Below, in pieces: positions 22,248 through 22,741 of a DNA stretch of 22,741 nucleotides. The DNA is from an uncultured Atopobiaceae bacterium (GTDB taxonomy: Bacteria; Actinomycetota; Coriobacteriia; Coriobacteriales; Atopobiaceae). Every line of letters begins with the position of its first letter. Within the stretch, counting starts at the first letter, position 1. The stretch covers positions 1 to 22,741 of the forward strand of contig CAAGLU010000328.1 of assembly GCA_900770865.1 (NCBI GenBank), given 5' to 3'. Position numbers and translations under genes: made by a program. The notes beneath the pieces were generated by a model, which ran no database searches, was not told the DNA's origin, and was given only the letters and a program-made list of their open reading frames with translations.

Positions 22248-22741
22248 ATGGCCGAAGACACGACGTACGACCTCATTGCCGCTACCGGTTGTCCAACGGG
22301 CATTGCCCACACCTACATGGCCAAGGAGGCGCTTGAGAAAGCCGCCGCGGCCAAGGGCCTCACCATTAAGGTGGAGACCCACGGGCAGGTGGGCATCGAG
22401 AACGAGGTGACCCCAGCGCAGATCAAGGCTGCGAAGGCCGTCATTGTCGCTGCCGACAAGGACGTCCAGGCCGAGCGCTTTGCGGGCAAGCCCATGATCA
22501 GCGTCGGCGTGACCGCCGCAATCAAGGACCCCGAGGGCCTCATCGACAAGGCTCTTGCCGCCAAGGCAGAGGGCGAGCTTTCGGAAGAGGTTGCCAACGC
22601 CTCGTCTGACGACGCCGCTCCTGAGAAGGAGTCCGTGGGCCACATCATCTACAAGCACCTGATGAACGGCGTCAGCCACATGCTCGTCTTCGTGGTTGCC
22701 GGCGGCGTCCTCACGGCCGTCTCGTTCCTCTGGGGCATCAC
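22248..22741 (+). CDS. Fructose-type PTS EIIB-EIIC component, cut by the window edge
   Basis: Part of a sugar phosphotransferase that imports and phosphorylates fructose or a related sugar. The visible 164 codons begin with an EIIB domain (about 5-100) whose phosphorylated residue is Cys15 in ATGCPTGIAHT, the fructose-family pattern. After an acidic Ala-rich linker (about 105-130), IYKHLMNGVSHMLVFVVAGG starts the EIIC membrane domain. No EIIA domain precedes it, so EIIA is encoded separately or lies at the unseen C-terminus. ATG 22248 follows GAGGGGAG at seven bases. The frame is open to the last base. Confidence 0.9.
   Translation, partial: MAEDTTYDLIAATGCPTGIAHTYMAKEALEKAAAAKGLTIKVETHGQVGIENEVTPAQIKAAKAVIVAADKDVQAERFAGKPMISVGVTAAIKDPEGLIDKALAAKAEGELSEEVANASSDDAAPEKESVGHIIYKHLMNGVSHMLVFVVAGGVLTAVSFLWGI

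Noticed and set aside
1..22741. CRISPR array, tRNA, rRNA, transposase, integrase or phage genes
   Set aside because: None was recognised; the only tandem repeat (38-172) is too short and degenerate for a CRISPR array.

Overview
The window is a gene-dense, GC-rich chromosomal stretch. Gene content (split MetH with a stand-alone reactivation protein, archaeal-type Pth2, MscL with a C-terminal zinc ribbon, ROK glucokinase, fructose PTS) and the strong G/C third-position bias suggest a host-associated anaerobic actinobacterium of the class Coriobacteriia (Olsenella/Atopobium/Collinsella-like). This placement is inferred from protein style, not from a marker gene. No rRNA, tRNA, CRISPR, prophage, transposase or integrase is visible.

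Layout. 1-200: end of an unknown gene, then a decayed 60-bp tandem repeat with a perfect hairpin. 198-1993 (minus): cysK-cysE cysteine synthesis operon with a structured leader and an operator-like inverted repeat, followed upstream by a nested palindrome. 1994-3621 (minus): CDF metal exporter and Pth2. 3934-4629 (plus): lone prepilin-type peptidase. 4630-4939: gene-free, with a good promoter and a run of strong hairpins, the best candidate for an undescribed RNA. 4940-5824: Cof-type HAD phosphatase. 5855-10041: metF, cobalamin-dependent methionine synthase reactivase and metH lacking its activation domain, in one tight operon with a near-consensus promoter. Two tandem hairpins separate it from the convergent glycerolipid genes.

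10205-13547 (minus): plsY, an alpha/beta hydrolase of the monoglyceride-lipase type, and glpK. Together these could release glycerol from acylglycerols, phosphorylate it and re-acylate the glycerol-3-phosphate. 13671-14641 (plus): a HAD phosphatase and a small four-cysteine protein. 14812-16863: TetR regulator and CPA2-type cation/proton antiporter, with an operator-like inverted repeat upstream. 16987-17970: manA, ended by a strong bidirectional terminator shared with mscL (minus). 18728-20738 (minus): M32 carboxypeptidase and D-aminoacyl-tRNA deacylase, nearly overlapping. 20989-21948 (plus): ROK glucokinase. 22248-end: fructose-type PTS EIIB-EIIC, cut by the window edge and preceded by a leader with several hairpins.

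Most of the window is ordinary housekeeping and central metabolism, and I found no clear novel multi-gene system. The items most worth checking are the candidate RNA at 4675-4848, the cysK leader, the lipase-glpK-plsY grouping, the Cys-rich tail of the MetH reactivase and the PTS leader. All terminator, promoter and RNA calls come from reading the sequence by eye; no folding or database search was run.
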